A DNA stretch of 64,000 nt from Phorcus lineatus (GCA_921293015.1 OV121086.1:33107194-33171193); one strand, 5' to 3'. Counted from the first letter of the stretch, positions 12,087-23,084 are shown. Notes: generated from the sequence alone by a model not told the origin. Program-made: numbers and translations.

Positions 12087-12934
12087 GTGTTGCTTTTAGG
12101 TTGTGCTCTTACGTTGTACTGTCCATATAATAATGTATTGTAACATTGTATTGTTGAAAAGATTGTTTCTTTTGCTTTGTACATTGGATTAGGCTGTAGG
12201 TTGGTATTGTTCCACTTCAAAATGCTCACTTCGATTAGTTCGCTATACATGTTAATGATACAACTGACAATGTGTTTCAGAATTTATTTTGCGAGTGATT
12301 TTTGCTCCAAATACCTGAAGCAAATATATTTACGCACTAGAAAATGTTTTACGACAACCGAACGACTTACGTCATTGTTTTGTAAACATGGATCGCTTGC
12401 CAAGTAAAGTCGCTGTGACACAGATTACGATGATTGGACTTGAAATCCGCAACAAAAACTCACATTCTAAGTCATATGATCCTTCGAAACAGTGGTGAAT
12501 TCTCAGAGAAAACAACCATATCATGAATTACCCAGAATTGCAAACAAAGCTTCAGATTCCGACCTTGTTTGAGTCAAGTTTTCAAAACTGAAATTAGTGC
12601 CTGGCTCGAAAAGAGAGCGGTGGAAACTTGCGCCTGTTGACCTCATAGCAGACTCGTCGATTTTCACAGCGTTTGGCTCAGTAACTTATGAGGTAGGTTG
12701 AATTTTCCATTGTATTTAATCATTTTATTTTCAATCTGTTTATTTTTTTATACATTTTAAGTTGTTAAATTTTAACAATGCATTATTCTGTAACCAAGAC
12801 AAAAATGTGGATGAACTTACCATATTTCCCAGGAAACATCCCCAAGGTTCTATTTCGATTAGCACTGCCCCTAGAATCTATTAAAGGCCCGTGTCCATTA
12901 TTTTCTATACCCGGATTGTATTCGAGTAAAATGG
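12087..12934. other. Interval without supported gene
   Basis: Contains a 36-codon open frame at about 12389 (starting MDRLPSKVAV), but no family match. Sequences beyond the gypsy 3' LTR (12780-12934) include a gtaagt on the minus strand near 12820, which is not enough to call an exon. Confidence 0.3.
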
Positions 12935-13094
12935 TGTAATATCGGTCGTCTCGGTTCATGCATACGACCCTCGTCAATAAACAACATGACACGGTCATAG
13001 CTTCTGTTCAAAGAGTGCTCTTTATTTCAGAGTTATCTCCCTTGGACCACTCGCTGCACTGAGGGCGTGGCATGTGAATATCAGTGTTGTTACA
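12935..13094 (-). repeat. 3' LTR (160 bp) of the gypsy element
   Basis: Read on the minus strand the block begins TGTAACAACACTG and ends CGATATTACA, i.e. with TG...CA termini. It contains an aataaa signal about 70 bases in. The preceding bases (plus 13095-13108) are a purine run on the minus strand, aagaaaaggagaaa, the polypurine tract. A 5' partner LTR is absent because of the truncation. Confidence 0.8.
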
Positions 13095-13388
13095 TTTCTC
13101 CTTTTCTTCAAATAGAGAATAACAATGAATAAATTACCACTGCGAAATCAATTCTCTCAGATTGAATAAAGCCATTATTTTTCAAATGATTTCTGAAAAC
13201 TTAATAAAACCTTCTTTTCAAATAAGCATTTCCAATATAAATTCATATCCATATCTCTGGATGTTAAATTTAGAGTATTAACAGTCTCTTTAACAAAATA
13301 AATAAACTAAAGAACTTCAATAAATTGTCCTACAATCTCAACTGTTCAAGCGCTGAATGACTTTGATATTTTGCAATGACACTACTTC

Positions 13389-13864
13389 TCACATTACATA
13401 GTCCTTATAATAATCAGGTCTTCTCCGGGTACGTTTTGGTCTTGAACGTCTCGCCGGAGTAGATGTCTGCGTCGATGTCTGTGGTAATGGAATCTGTTGC
13501 TGATGTACCTGCTCTGTTAGTTCTGCTGTTTTGTAGTATGTTGTAATTTCTGGAATGGATGGTTTATGTGATTCTTCTTCTGGCTGAGGCTTGTACAATA
13601 TTTTTTCTCTCCAATCTAATGGTGAAGATTCATTAGACTGTGAAACTGGTCTCCTTTCTCCATTTCTATATTTTGATTCTGAACTATGCTGTTTACTAGT
13701 TTGTAATGACTCGCATCTCTAAGTATTATTCTTCCATCATTAATCCTTCTCGCTGAGATTGCTGATCCCTTGACTTGAATAACGACATAGAAAGAAGGTT
13801 CATAAGGTGGAGTAAGCTTGTTTCTCTTCTGCTGTTTGACAGGCACATATATATAGTCTCCCAC
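13389..13864 (-). pseudogene. Gypsy integrase C-terminal region and basic tail
   Basis: The frame at 13616-13864 starts GDYIYVPVKQQKRNKL and continues PPYEPSFYVVIQVKGS, the SH3-like C-terminal integrase module. After a shift near 13660 a proline/threonine-rich tail follows and ends in a basic cluster (RRSRPKRTRRRPDYYKDY) at 13389. Typical of gypsy elements lacking an envelope gene. Confidence 0.75.
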
Positions 13865-15264
13865 TATGAAACTTTGCTCCCTAGTGTACCTGTTGTCAGC
13901 ATTTTCGTTTGTCTTTTCTTTGAAACTTCTGTCTTTCTGGTTGATTCCTCTGTTTGTTTTGTGTTGAAATCTGAAGTACTTTCAAAATCCAGTCTGATTC
14001 TGACATCCCTATTCATGAGAGCTCTGTATGGTGTTAACCCTGTTGCTGGATGAGGTGTAGATCTGTAACCAATGAGGAGATCTTGTACCGCAGATTTACT
14101 GTTTTTACTTTGTATGTGAGCAATCTGTTCAGTCTTGTTCAATAACTTCATAAAATTCTCAGCCTGTCCATTAGCTCTTGGATGAAGTGGTGTGACTCTG
14201 TGATGCTTGAATCACTCAACAATAGCAAAGTCGGCTAGTTGTTGTGAAGTAAATGGAGGTCCATTGTCTGTTTCTATCTGACGTGGAACACCATGGGTTC
14301 GGAGTACTTTAATCGTCTGTTCAGATACTGTTGATGAAACTTGTTCAACTTCTGGGTACCTGGTTCTTTTGTCGATTACCACAAGATTGTAGTGACCACC
14401 CGGGTACGGTCCTCCGAAATCCACAGAAACTACTTCCCAAGGTTTGTCTGGTATTGTTGTGCTCTTCACAGGCTCTCTTGTGTGACTCTTCGTTGTAACT
14501 TGACATTCATAACAATCTTTTATAGCTGCTTCAATCATACTGTCCATGCATGGAAACCAATATTTCTCTCTAAGCATCTGCTTTGTCTTTGACATCCCCA
14601 TATGTCCAAGAGAGTGTCCAGCCTTGATTACTGTTCGCTGTAATTGTTGTGGAATTACAAACCTGTGATGTCTGAAAATAAGTCCATTGATTACACTCAG
14701 CTCTTTATGAATTCCATAGAACAATGTGACATCCGGATCTTTTCTATGCTCTTCCCAGTCTTCATTCAGTATTCTCCTCTTGATCTTCTGTAACTGTTCA
14801 TCTTTCTCAGTTTCTTGCTGGATTCTTCCAAGTACTACTGCATGTTCTGTTTCTATGATGCTATTCACAACTTTCTCTGTGTTGTCGTTTCCTGTCACAG
14901 GTCGAGGATGACGTGAAATGAAGTCTAATGGGTCTGCTTCGTCCCGTCCTGGCTCATAGATAAGCTCGTAGTCAATATCTTGCATATCCATGACCCAACG
15001 TTCTATTCTGGGTGGTAGTTTTATGCTGGCTCTGTTAAACATGGGAATCAAGGGTTTATGTGCAGTAATTATCTTGAACTTTGGAGTAGATACATTCTGA
15101 AACGTTGTTTGCCCATCTGATAGCAAGAGCATCCTTTTCCGTTTGGCTATAACGTTTTTCTGTTTCCGACATTGACCTGCTGATATAATGAACTGGCTGT
15201 GTACCTTTCTCTGTTTCTTGGAATAATCCAGCTGCCAGTCCTTCATGGTAACTTGCTTCGACAC
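13864..15264 (-). pseudogene. Gypsy RNase H end and integrase, with an in-frame stop
   Basis: One reading frame runs from 15264 to 13864, broken only by TGA at 14209-14211. It contains RNase H-derived sequence ending near DPLDFISRHPRP. An integrase HHCC zinc module follows (AGHSLGHMGMSKTKQML ... DCYECQ). The catalytic core has its first aspartate in VSVDFGGPY, the second in ETDNGPPFTS, and the glutamate in ANGQAENFMK just after the premature stop. All three DDE residues are therefore still present, but the single nonsense codon separates the glutamate from the two aspartates. Confidence 0.88.
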
Positions 15265-15269
15265 GTACT

Positions 15270-16222
15270 ACTATATGTTTCTTTGGATCAAAGTATGTGA
15301 CTGTGGTATCACTTGTAAGATGATCTTTCAGGTCTTGAAAAGCTTGTTTCTCTGTATTTCCCCAATGAAACTTTGTGCCTTTGTGTGTTAGTTCTCTGAG
15401 TGGAGCTGTAATGATTGCATATCAAAGGATAAACATTGAAAGGTAACCAGTCATCACAAGAAAACTCCTAACGTCTTTCTTTGACTTTGGTGCTTAACAG
15501 TTTTTAACAGCTTTCACATTTTCTTCTGTCGGCTTTAACTTTCCATCAGTGAAGATATGGCAATAAAATTGAATTGTATTGACTCCAAAGGAACACTTTT
15601 CCTTGTTCAGCGTGATACCAAAGTCGCCAGCTCTTTGCAAAACACCTATCCGAGTTTTGTCATGTTCTTTGTTCCTTCCTCCGATCAGGATATCATCGCG
15701 TTGGTTAAGACATGTTGGAATATCTCCAAAAATTCTGTAGACTGCCTCATCGAATAGATCCCGTGATGCCTTGGCTCCAAATATCAGCCGTTTTGATCTA
15801 TAGTTACCCCAGGGGGGTGCTGAAGGTTGTGACTTTTCTTGAAGCTTGGTCCAGTATGAGTTGCTGGTATCCCTGGCGCATGTCAAGTTTAGAAAATATG
15901 ACACAATCATTGAACTTGTATATGAAGTCCTCAACCACTGGTGACTGTATGATCATGCTTCTTTCCATACCCTGGTTTGCTACTCTCATATCCACACTAC
16001 CTCTGATCATATGTGGTGACAACTTATCCTGAGCTATGCCTTTGAACTTCGGTCTCGGTTGAACAACAAATGGTGAGCACCAACTAATTGGTTCATCTGT
16101 AGGGACACGTTCATAGATGTCGTTCTCCACACCTTGCTCTATCAGTTCTTTCGGTGGTTTCTGCAAGTGGTAAGGTATCTGCCTAGGTTTCTGAGCCACT
16201 GGTATCACATCAGGTTTGCCCT
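15270..16222 (-). pseudogene. Gypsy reverse transcriptase and start of RNase H, frameshifted
   Basis: The first frame (15804-16208) has the N-terminal RT region and the motif-A core FSKLDMRQGYQQL. The second frame (15494-15934, shifted) carries FGAKASRDLFDEA and the catalytic double aspartate in QRDDILIGG. In most gypsy enzymes this box is Y-x-D-D; here the tyrosine position is glutamine, which may be decay. The palm/connection part follows with KEKCSFG. The sequence between 15270 and 15494 continues the RNase H-proximal region with interruptions. Not functional. Confidence 0.85.
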
Positions 16223-16224
16223 AT

Positions 16225-19070
16225 TCCAAATTTCATTCATAAGATGAAAAAGGGCGCTGAATATATGGACATATATTCATTTCATGATAACTTGAACGAT
16301 TATCTATTGAAATATTTATAAATCTTTTTCACTGACAAATGATAATTATGTTCTTTTTTTCATGTTTTAGCTGAAGTAATAAATTACTTTTATAATTTGT
16401 CTATCCATATTTAGACATTTCCTTATTTTTGTGATACGCCGATACCTGAATATCAGTATTGTTATCACTGATGTTAGAGTGGTGGTGATAATGTATACAC
16501 GTTAAAAGCTGCAATTGATATTTTTCTCAGTATGAAAACAACCTAAATTGCCCGAAGATACAGTTGGATATCAGTTGATTAATTGTACATGAAAATTCCA
16601 CAAAAACTAAATATTATTATTACTTTTGATCTTAAAAGTACACAGGTTGGTGTAACAGGTGATAAACATTCCCATAATGCAGTTGAATTGATTTACAGCA
16701 CAATGTAACAGTAGCTGACTGTTTGGAAATAATTTAAATTCATTGTTTGGGTTTGGCTTATTTCAAATTCAGGGCTCAAATTTCACTGTATATGCCATTC
16801 TTGGTAATAAATATGATCACTAGCCAAAACATTTCCTGTCAGCATTGAGGTAATTTGTTTACACAATTTTGTAACAAAGTTTGGATGAATTTGGTTGAAT
16901 ACATCAAGTTTACTCAAGAAGTTCTTATTTTGAGAGATGAAATTATTGAAAATACAAATTTTTCAAATGATAGTTTACTACTATTTTACGTCTTTTGAAT
17001 TCAGCAAACAATTTAGTAATGAGCTAGCAATTACAAAACAATCTAGTTAATAATTCACAAATTATTCACAGCCTTTAATTACTTTTTTTGAATGAATTAC
17101 TCAACATAGACGTCCGTTTGGATTGCAAATATTCTGTTACTCACACACGTTTCACTTAGGAATTTACTTGATTGTTGTCAACAAAACAAGGTCGTTATTT
17201 ACAGACTTTTATTTGAAAAGTTTGGGATTTTACTGCACTTCAACGGATAACAAGCGAAGCAACTTTACTGTACCCGGAAGTGAGCGTAGACAGTGGAGTT
17301 CCCAGCTCGATACCGGCCTTTTCCAAAATTAAATTTGTGATCCATCTGCTTCATAAAACAATAAGATCATACATCTTTGGAAAACATTTCATTCAAATAA
17401 ATGGGTTTTGTTATGATCCCCCTAGCATCTATCTATGATGTAACGGGCCGTGACCCGAAATCTGAATAATGATGAAATTTCTAACCGGACCGTTAGGAGC
17501 TGAGGCTGCTTGATGATCCGACAGATAGGCAGCAATGACAAACAAACCAGCATTTCCTTATAAGTATTTTATCAATAATTATGAACTATTTCAATCACAA
17601 TCACAAAAGTACTGAGCATTAATTTCATAAACACCTTCAACTGACTAATAATTTGTGAATTCACAGTAACACACACCACACATCGCGTCAAAGAGAAAGT
17701 TTAGAGCCGCTTCAAACACTTTGACCCATGTAATTGTATTCACTTGGGTTTAATTCCATTCCTCAGTCCTACCTCTTACGTGACATTTACCCTAAATCTA
17801 CTGAATCAAGTAAATCATTATTCATTCTACGTTTCAATTTATTTTCATATCATGAACATTGATATTAAAAAACAATTATCCTACACTGTGTGTTGTCTTC
17901 TTCAGCTTACCTTCTACGTATATTTTGTTTATGATAACGAGTTCCTGTGTGTCATTATCACAAGACCTTGTCATCTTAATTGGTTTTAAAACGTATAAGT
18001 GAAAAGCTGGAAGCGCAAGACAATTTCCTCAACTCATGACCAAGTTTAGGTGACGGAGGAAGCAGTTACTCAAATCATGAGCAGGAAATTTTCTTAATGA
18101 AAGGTGAGGGCTGCCATAATACATCAAAGCCCTTGATGACAGGTGATACCAAGAGCTCTGCTGGAAGCGCTCGTTAAAACCTCCAACGAATAAATAACCA
18201 GATGATGATTAAACCGTGACGTTATATGTCGTCTTGTAGTGATAAAACATCATCCACCCTCGCTCATAGACTTTGAATTCAGTGCTTGATCTCAACACTT
18301 ATATCAATGTTAGTCAACATATTGAGATACAATTTAAGGTGAGGAACATATGACCAACGACAGGTGACCACAGAACCCACTTTATTTCTACGGAAAACAG
18401 TATTTTAAAAATATTTCTTTGTCTCAATTCCATTTATCTAAATGTCACTGCTCGTCAAGCCAGAATAAGAAAATAAAAGTGCGATGGCTTCAAAGATGAA
18501 AGGGTTATAAGGCACATACAAAATACAACCCCTTCAGAGAAAATCTAGACATTCCTTCAGGGTCCGTATATTTCAAACATGCAAAGTTAAATCTGCACGA
18601 AATATATGTATATGAATATAAATAAATAAATTGACTGACTGATTGATTGAGTCAGACGGGTACTCAGTGAAGCAAAACAAAACTAAGCCATTAGTAACGA
18701 CTTGAAAATAGGTGTCTTATTCCAACGTCATATCAATATCTTTTATATTCATTGATGCTTGGTATACATATATGAAAGCAAAATTTTCCTTTTTAGTTTG
18801 AATATAATATAAACTCTGTGTCACTGATAAAAAAATCCTTTTGATGTGAAACTCGGTACATAAACAATCAACAAAGCAATAACGTTGCATACGCAACCGA
18901 ACATTGGGTATACAACTAAAACAATGAACCAACCACTACATGTTGCGCAAACAACCAAAACATGTAGTTTATAAATGAACGTTATTTGCAAAACGAAGAA
19001 GCAGCTGTAACCCAGCAAGCAAATCAACATGATCAGGAACATGATATCAGTACACTGAAAATGTTATCAA
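16225..19070. other. Interval without supported gene
   Basis: AT-rich intergenic DNA. 18610-18655 has a short-repeat stretch (ataaataaataaattgactgactgattgatt) that looks like a retroelement tail. Small open frames (17123-17332, 17744-17989, 18717-19042) show no family features. Confidence 0.4.
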
Positions 19071-19071
19071 A

Positions 19072-19770
19072 TCACCTTTCAGCCGCTATCTGCAGTAAGG
19101 GTATGTTTTCAGCATTTGAAGCAGGGCAGCGACAGTTACAATGTTTCTTAATCAGTTTGAAACTAAATCGGATTGCATAATACAGAAATATCAGTACAAT
19201 ATGAAGAATAATCAATCCTAAAAGAATGCCACAAATATATCCAAAAGGTTCCCAAAAACCCTTCTTCCAATCTAAAAAGCTATAGATCGGTGTCTCAAAG
19301 CCACCCGCAAACGTGAAAATTACGTTAAGGATGACATACAGAATACCAAATAGTATTGGTGGTAGGAATCCGAACACTTTCATTGGTCGTTGTGAAAAAA
19401 AGGTGTCGAAGACCATCATCACGGTGTTCATCTTATGAACGTTTACATTGGGAAAGTTCCAACGATCTTCGCCGTCAATATTAAACAAGTAGGCGACTGT
19501 AGTCACTAAGATTGCGAAGAGCAGTGAGCTATTTGCTGTCATCCACCATAGGACCTGAAAAACCTTCCAGCCAAGAGGTCTCGAGTCACAAGGGATGAGA
19601 GCCAGTGCTGTGAGAAGTAGATGTATATATATGGTGATATACGTCCATGTTGTTAGGTAAGCAAACACATTGTGGTTCAGATTCACGTCGCCAAACAACC
19701 AACAAAGCAAAGCAACATCACTGTACACCTGCAGCACAACTCGATACACACAGTACCCAAAGTAACATTT
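19072..19770 (-). CDS. Rolling-stone-like multipass membrane protein, terminal exon
   Basis: The minus strand carries one long coding exon of about 232 codons. It starts after a pyrimidine-rich acceptor (ttatttcttttcag, AG at 19772-19771) and ends at a stop at 19072. The protein has about six hydrophobic segments. It also has the landmarks of the Drosophila rolling stone family: LTTWTYITIYIHLLLTALAL, LWWMTANSSLLFAILVTTVAYLF, NVHKMNTVMMVFD, FGFLPPILFGILYVILNVIF and GGFETPIYSFLDWKKG. The tail is cysteine- and basic-rich (KKHCNCRCP). Rolling stone acts at the plasma membrane in myoblast fusion in flies; the role in this animal is inferred only from family. The N-terminal exon(s), perhaps 30-50 residues, should lie at higher coordinates but were not found. 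Intact, no frame damage. Confidence 0.88.
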   Translation of the reverse strand, partial: KCYFGYCVYRVVLQVYSDVALLCWLFGDVNLNHNVFAYLTTWTYITIYIHLLLTALALIPCDSRPLGWKVFQVLWWMTANSSLLFAILVTTVAYLFNIDGEDRWNFPNVNVHKMNTVMMVFDTFFSQRPMKVFGFLPPILFGILYVILNVIFTFAGGFETPIYSFLDWKKGFWEPFGYICGILLGLIILHIVLIFLYYAIRFSFKLIKKHCNCRCPASNAENIPLLQIAAER

Positions 19771-19799
19771 CTGAAAAGAAATAACCAATCGTTATGTTT

Positions 19800-20850
19800 C
19801 TATTTGACACCATATAGTTATTACATTCCGTCAAAGGTGACTAAGGATAACTGAGCAATATGGGTCAGTTTCATCGAATGTAGGTATAGTTGTATAATTT
19901 ATGAAAAGTAACAATAAATAGAGGATATTAAATGATATTTGTCAAATGCGATGTTTATATCATCGAGTGGCGTGTGCAAAGTTGATATTTTCACGAGTGG
20001 CGCAGCATTTTGCACTTTGCACACACCACGATTATGTAACTTTTAAAAACTGTTTTTAAAAAAAAAATCTCACTCCCTATCATGCCAAATTGCCCATGTA
20101 CATAATTTATAAATTTACCACAACAAAATAGTTCCAAATAACGAAAGCTAAAAACGGTTGCAAAGTACAATCGATCCCGAAAAACAAACCTATTTACAAA
20201 AAAACTACTAAAAACTCCATTTTGACCATTTATTTCAAACCTTTTTGTGTCAGAAAAACCTTCTGACGAGTGACAATAAAGTATGTTGCGATAAAGGTTA
20301 TCGCCACTGTGGCCTGATAAAGGGTATATTACACTTCAGAATAGAGTATATCATCCTCGATTATGAAATAAATCGTAAAGTTCCTATTTGCCATCTTCAG
20401 ACATAGAATCATTGAAATGAAGGAATTTTGTTATCAAAGTTGTGCTATCTGCCATAATGATTTATTGTTTGGTATTGTATGTTAGTTAACCATTGACAAG
20501 ATCCTTATAAGACATATCCTGACAAAAAAGCACCAGGCTCATGACAACAGGCTAGCTTGCTCTTATACTGGTGCTGCTGCTAAAGGAGGGATTCCTAATG
20601 AAGTCATTTATTATTGCTAAAAGTGTGGAGACCACATGCACTGGACATGTAAAAGCATCTTTGCGTAATCCAAAAATCAATTATTTGTAAATCCATATTC
20701 CTTCAAAACATATATAATCTTTAATAAAAGCAAAAAAAATGTTGAACCTAAACCTCAATAGTTCCCCCCCCCCCCCTTTCTCTTTTTTCGTTACCATTCG
20801 TTACCAGAAGCATTCTTTCCCAACAGAGGTCGCTCCGTCATAAAATCCTA
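19800..20850. other. Intron or flank of the rolling-stone-like gene
   Basis: No exon recognised. At 19955-20030 the motif gtgtgcaaag occurs with its inverse ctttgcacac, and cgagtggcg recurs twice, suggesting a small degraded hairpin element. A poly-C run is at 20763-20776. Confidence 0.35.
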
Positions 20851-21021
20851 TATAACCTCTGTCTTTATACAAGCCTTTCAAGGTCTAGAAATGTAGAAAT
20901 CTGATCGATGTTAATTGCATCAGCGACGCCGTTACCATATTATCATTCAAAACGCCCAAGATATTTCCGTCTGCTTCCGGATAACTAAATTTCATTCGAA
21001 TATGCACTTTGCACTTAAGAA

Positions 21022-21365
21022 TGACACAGAGTAAGTTATGTGATTTTCAAGTGACTGAAATATGATTCCAAATACAATATGTCAAATCGCCTCTCTGAAA
21101 TTGCATATTTATCTCTTTATATCGAAAATATGATAGTTTCGTGTTTTCAATGATAAATGAAAAACAGTCATATAAATATAAGGAAGTTGAAATATATGTT
21201 CATGTATCTAGTAAAGTGGCTTACTAAACACTACCAATCAATATTTGTCTACTGAACTAATAAGCACTTGGTTAGTGATTTTTAGATACATCCACTAGCT
21301 ACTTCTCGACAAAATAACACCATGTATGAAGTGTGACATATTTGACCAACAACATACTCTGTGTC
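21022..21365 (+). mobile_element. TIR element B, copy 1 (nested in element A)
   Basis: Bounded by atgacacagagtaa and catactctgtgtc. Internal blocks (tgttttcaatgata; actaaacactaccaatcaat; aaaataacacca) match the copies at 37720-38209 and near 26.2-26.5 kb. It interrupts element A exactly where the second copy of A is continuous. Non-coding. Confidence 0.75.
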
Positions 21366-21675
21366 CTCCACAACACGTTCGCCTAATTTAGCAACTGCAT
21401 CATTGCTTAGGCGGTATTTTAATTGGCTAAAATATTGCAAGGTGGCTAGTAGCGATTACCGCCGGAAGCCCTAGTATAGCTCGCTGGTTCACTACCTGGA
21501 AAGCAACATTTGTGATGTTTAAACCAACAGACCAGGGGATTATACCGGTCGACTGCATCTTGCGAACAATAGAGATTCTGTGTGATCTCAACCATATGGG
21601 GGTTACTAAATTGTGAACTGGTAAATAAACGAATTAAGAAAAAGTGATACTTAAATAGATGATGACACCATTTTT

Positions 21676-21930
21676 TCATTTAGTTATGTATTTATTGACA
21701 GCAGCAGTGATTTCACGTCGTATTGCAGGAATGGCGGGGAATGTTGATCTACGAGACTTGTAGAGTCTGTTTTTCACGGTGTCGAACGTTGGCATTGAGG
21801 CGATAAGTGATCTGTTTTCTGCCGTCCATGCCCCATCTCTCAATGAAGATACTTCCTCATTATATAAAGATTGCATTGGCGTCAAACATGACTTCGCTTT
21901 GGTCTGCAGACCCGTCAATGTTTTGCGAAT
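21676..21930 (-). CDS. FLYWCH/MULE-associated exon inside the Mutator-like element (part 2, terminal)
   Basis: Acceptor tgtcttgttttacag (AG at plus 21932-21931) precedes an 84-codon frame that ends at a stop near 21676. The sequence IRKTLTGLQTKAKSCLTPMQ, then SLYNEEVSSLR, then SMPTFDTVKNRLYKSRR and FPAIP, follows the layout seen after the zinc finger in FLYWCH proteins of Mutator-like elements. That layout is a helix with 'PxQSIY', then 'LPTxxSxKxxLYRxRR' and 'xPxxP'. Splicing from the preceding exon is phase 0 to phase 0. The protein is short and ends before any transposase core. Confidence 0.55.
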   Translation of the reverse strand: MRKTLTGLQTKAKSCLTPMQSLYNEEVSSLRDGAWTAENRSLIASMPTFDTVKNRLYKSRRSTFPAIPAIRREITAAVNKYITK

Positions 21931-22103
21931 CTGTAAAACAAGACACAAAGGTTGTTATTACTATTTTGTTTAGTCACAAATTAAGAAGAAATTATATATA
22001 TTTGAAAAGAAAATAGAATTTGGAATAAATATATTCTTACTTAGATATCTACTAGATATTTATAAATGTTAGTTCTTAGATAGTTATAAAATGTTTCTTC
22101 CAC

Positions 22104-22241
22104 TTACCGCTATTTCATTATGAACTGGAGAGTGCTTTTGCTGGGAAGGACATGTAACCATCAAGACAAAGATATCTTCCTCCACGTGAAGTTGGAATGA
22201 ACATGATTTGCCATTTTGCAAGTGGTGCATGTGGTGACATC
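22104..22241 (-). CDS. FLYWCH-like zinc-finger exon inside the Mutator-like element (part 1)
   Basis: The minus-strand frame begins near 22241 (5' boundary uncertain; a stop lies just upstream) and ends at a good donor: GAAATAGCG then gtaagt, donor at about 22108-22113. It encodes a cysteine/histidine-spaced stretch: GCHHMHHLQNGKSCSFQLHV, then EEDIFVLMVTCPSQQKHSP and VHNEIA. The spacing resembles the second half of a FLYWCH zinc finger (C...C...HxH). The exon ends in phase 0 and joins the next one in frame. Family assignment rests on pattern only. Confidence 0.55.
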
Positions 22242-22745
22242 CAGATATATTATATACTTCTTATAATTGGTGAGAGCAATCAATAATCACTCCGTGACAT
22301 CAGTCAGTAGTGAGCGAAAGTTCACTGTTCTCGGCCTAATTACTAAATCCTGATTTCGTTTGGTAGTTCACATTTCTGTATAACCCAACGTTTTAATCCA
22401 TTTAAACAACATAAGTTGCCTTCGGTGAAACTTCAAAGGGTTTTTACTGTAATAACAAATGTTGCTTTCCAGGTACGACCCCAGCTCGCTGTAGAACAGA
22501 GGTTGTATAGCAATTAATGAAGGATCTACCTCTTTGGGGTCACATTGTACTAGAAGTTGATGTAGATGTAGAAAAGTTGATGTAATGGGAAAACATATCT
22601 GCGACAAACGATTCAGTAGAAAACGTTTTAGAGACTTTATACAATTGTGACATCCTTATAGTCTAAGTAATGTCAAAGCATGTTGAGAGGTCACAAACGG
22701 GTGGTTTAACAGCCTCGTGACTAATCGATTAGATTTGTAGATATT

Positions 22746-22891
22746 CATTTTATATATATACATGATTTCAATCCCCGACATGGTATATATATATATATAT
22801 CTATATCATGGCAACGTCATAAAGACCCCATGATGTTCACTGAAAAGTGTGAATCCTGTCGGGGATTGAAATCATGTATATATATAAAATG
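22746..22891. repeat. Palindrome 1 (arms about 37 bp)
   Basis: cattttatatatatacatga (22746) plus ttcaatccccgaca is mirrored by tgtcggggattgaaatcatg and its continuation to 22891. The loop is about 70 bp and includes a (ta)n run. Foldback element or cruciform-forming repeat. Confidence 0.85.
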
Positions 22892-22907
22892 ATATACATG
22901 TATATAT

Positions 22908-23037
22908 ATATATATTAAAAAGAAGAAGATGAAGTTGAATTACATTTGGCAAACGTTTTCAGCAGAAACAGTAAGAAACCAACTGCTGATAACGTTTGCC
23001 AAATGTTATTCAACTTCATCTTCTTTTTAATATATAT
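22908..23037. repeat. Palindrome 2 (arms about 58 bp)
   Basis: The left arm has tattaaaaagaagaagatga, then agttgaat, then catttggcaaacgttt. It is mirrored by aacgtttgccaaatg, attcaactt and catcttctttttaatata. The two arms differ at a few positions. It directly follows palindrome 1, and both are separated and flanked by ta-dinucleotide runs. Confidence 0.85.
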
Positions 23038-23058
23038 CACCATAGAGTATATTCTGAA

Positions 23059-23084
23059 TATATATATATATATATATTCTTTTT

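Larger units (their letters stand above)
12935..16222 (-). mobile_element. 5'-truncated Ty3/gypsy LTR retrotransposon
   Basis: In minus-strand order the element has reverse transcriptase, RNase H, integrase, a basic C-terminal tail, a polypurine tract and a 3' LTR. Gag, protease and the 5' LTR are missing: homology begins abruptly at about 16222 with the residues just before the RT. Frameshifts near 15810, 15490-15270 and 13660, and a TGA at 14209-14211, inactivate it. No envelope-like gene was seen. It is flanked on the upstream side by AT-rich DNA with no relation to the element. The truncation and point lesions suggest an old copy. Confidence 0.9.
21487..22482 (-). mobile_element. 996-bp Mutator-like element with 9-bp target duplication
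   Basis: The 9-mer agctcgctg occurs immediately outside both ends (21478-21486 and 22483-22491). The ends share the inverted repeat acctggaaagcaacatttgt (perfect, 20 bp, starting 7-8 bases inside). Removing the insert rejoins the flanks into sequence that aligns with the continuous second copy of element A. A 9-bp duplication with TIRs fits the Mutator superfamily, and the interior carries two FLYWCH-type exons on the minus strand. No DDE catalytic domain was seen, so it is non-autonomous. Confidence 0.8.
20852..22509. mobile_element. TIR element A, copy 1, carrying two nested insertions
   Basis: The left end tataacctctgtctttatac and right end gaacagaggttgtatag are inverted repeats. Body blocks (tctagaaatgtagaa; attcgaatatgcac; ttggctaaaatattgc; ccggaagccc) match, in order, those of the copy at 40832-41203. 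The blocks are separated here by two inserts, at about 21022-21365 and 21487-22482. Without the inserts the element would be about 320-380 bp, like the second copy. No transposase. Confidence 0.8.

Noticed and set aside
13775..14053. Plus-strand frames over the gypsy region (also 14341-14592, 15557-15757, 15712-16032)
   Set aside because: Antisense of the minus-strand gypsy pol remnants, no family features.
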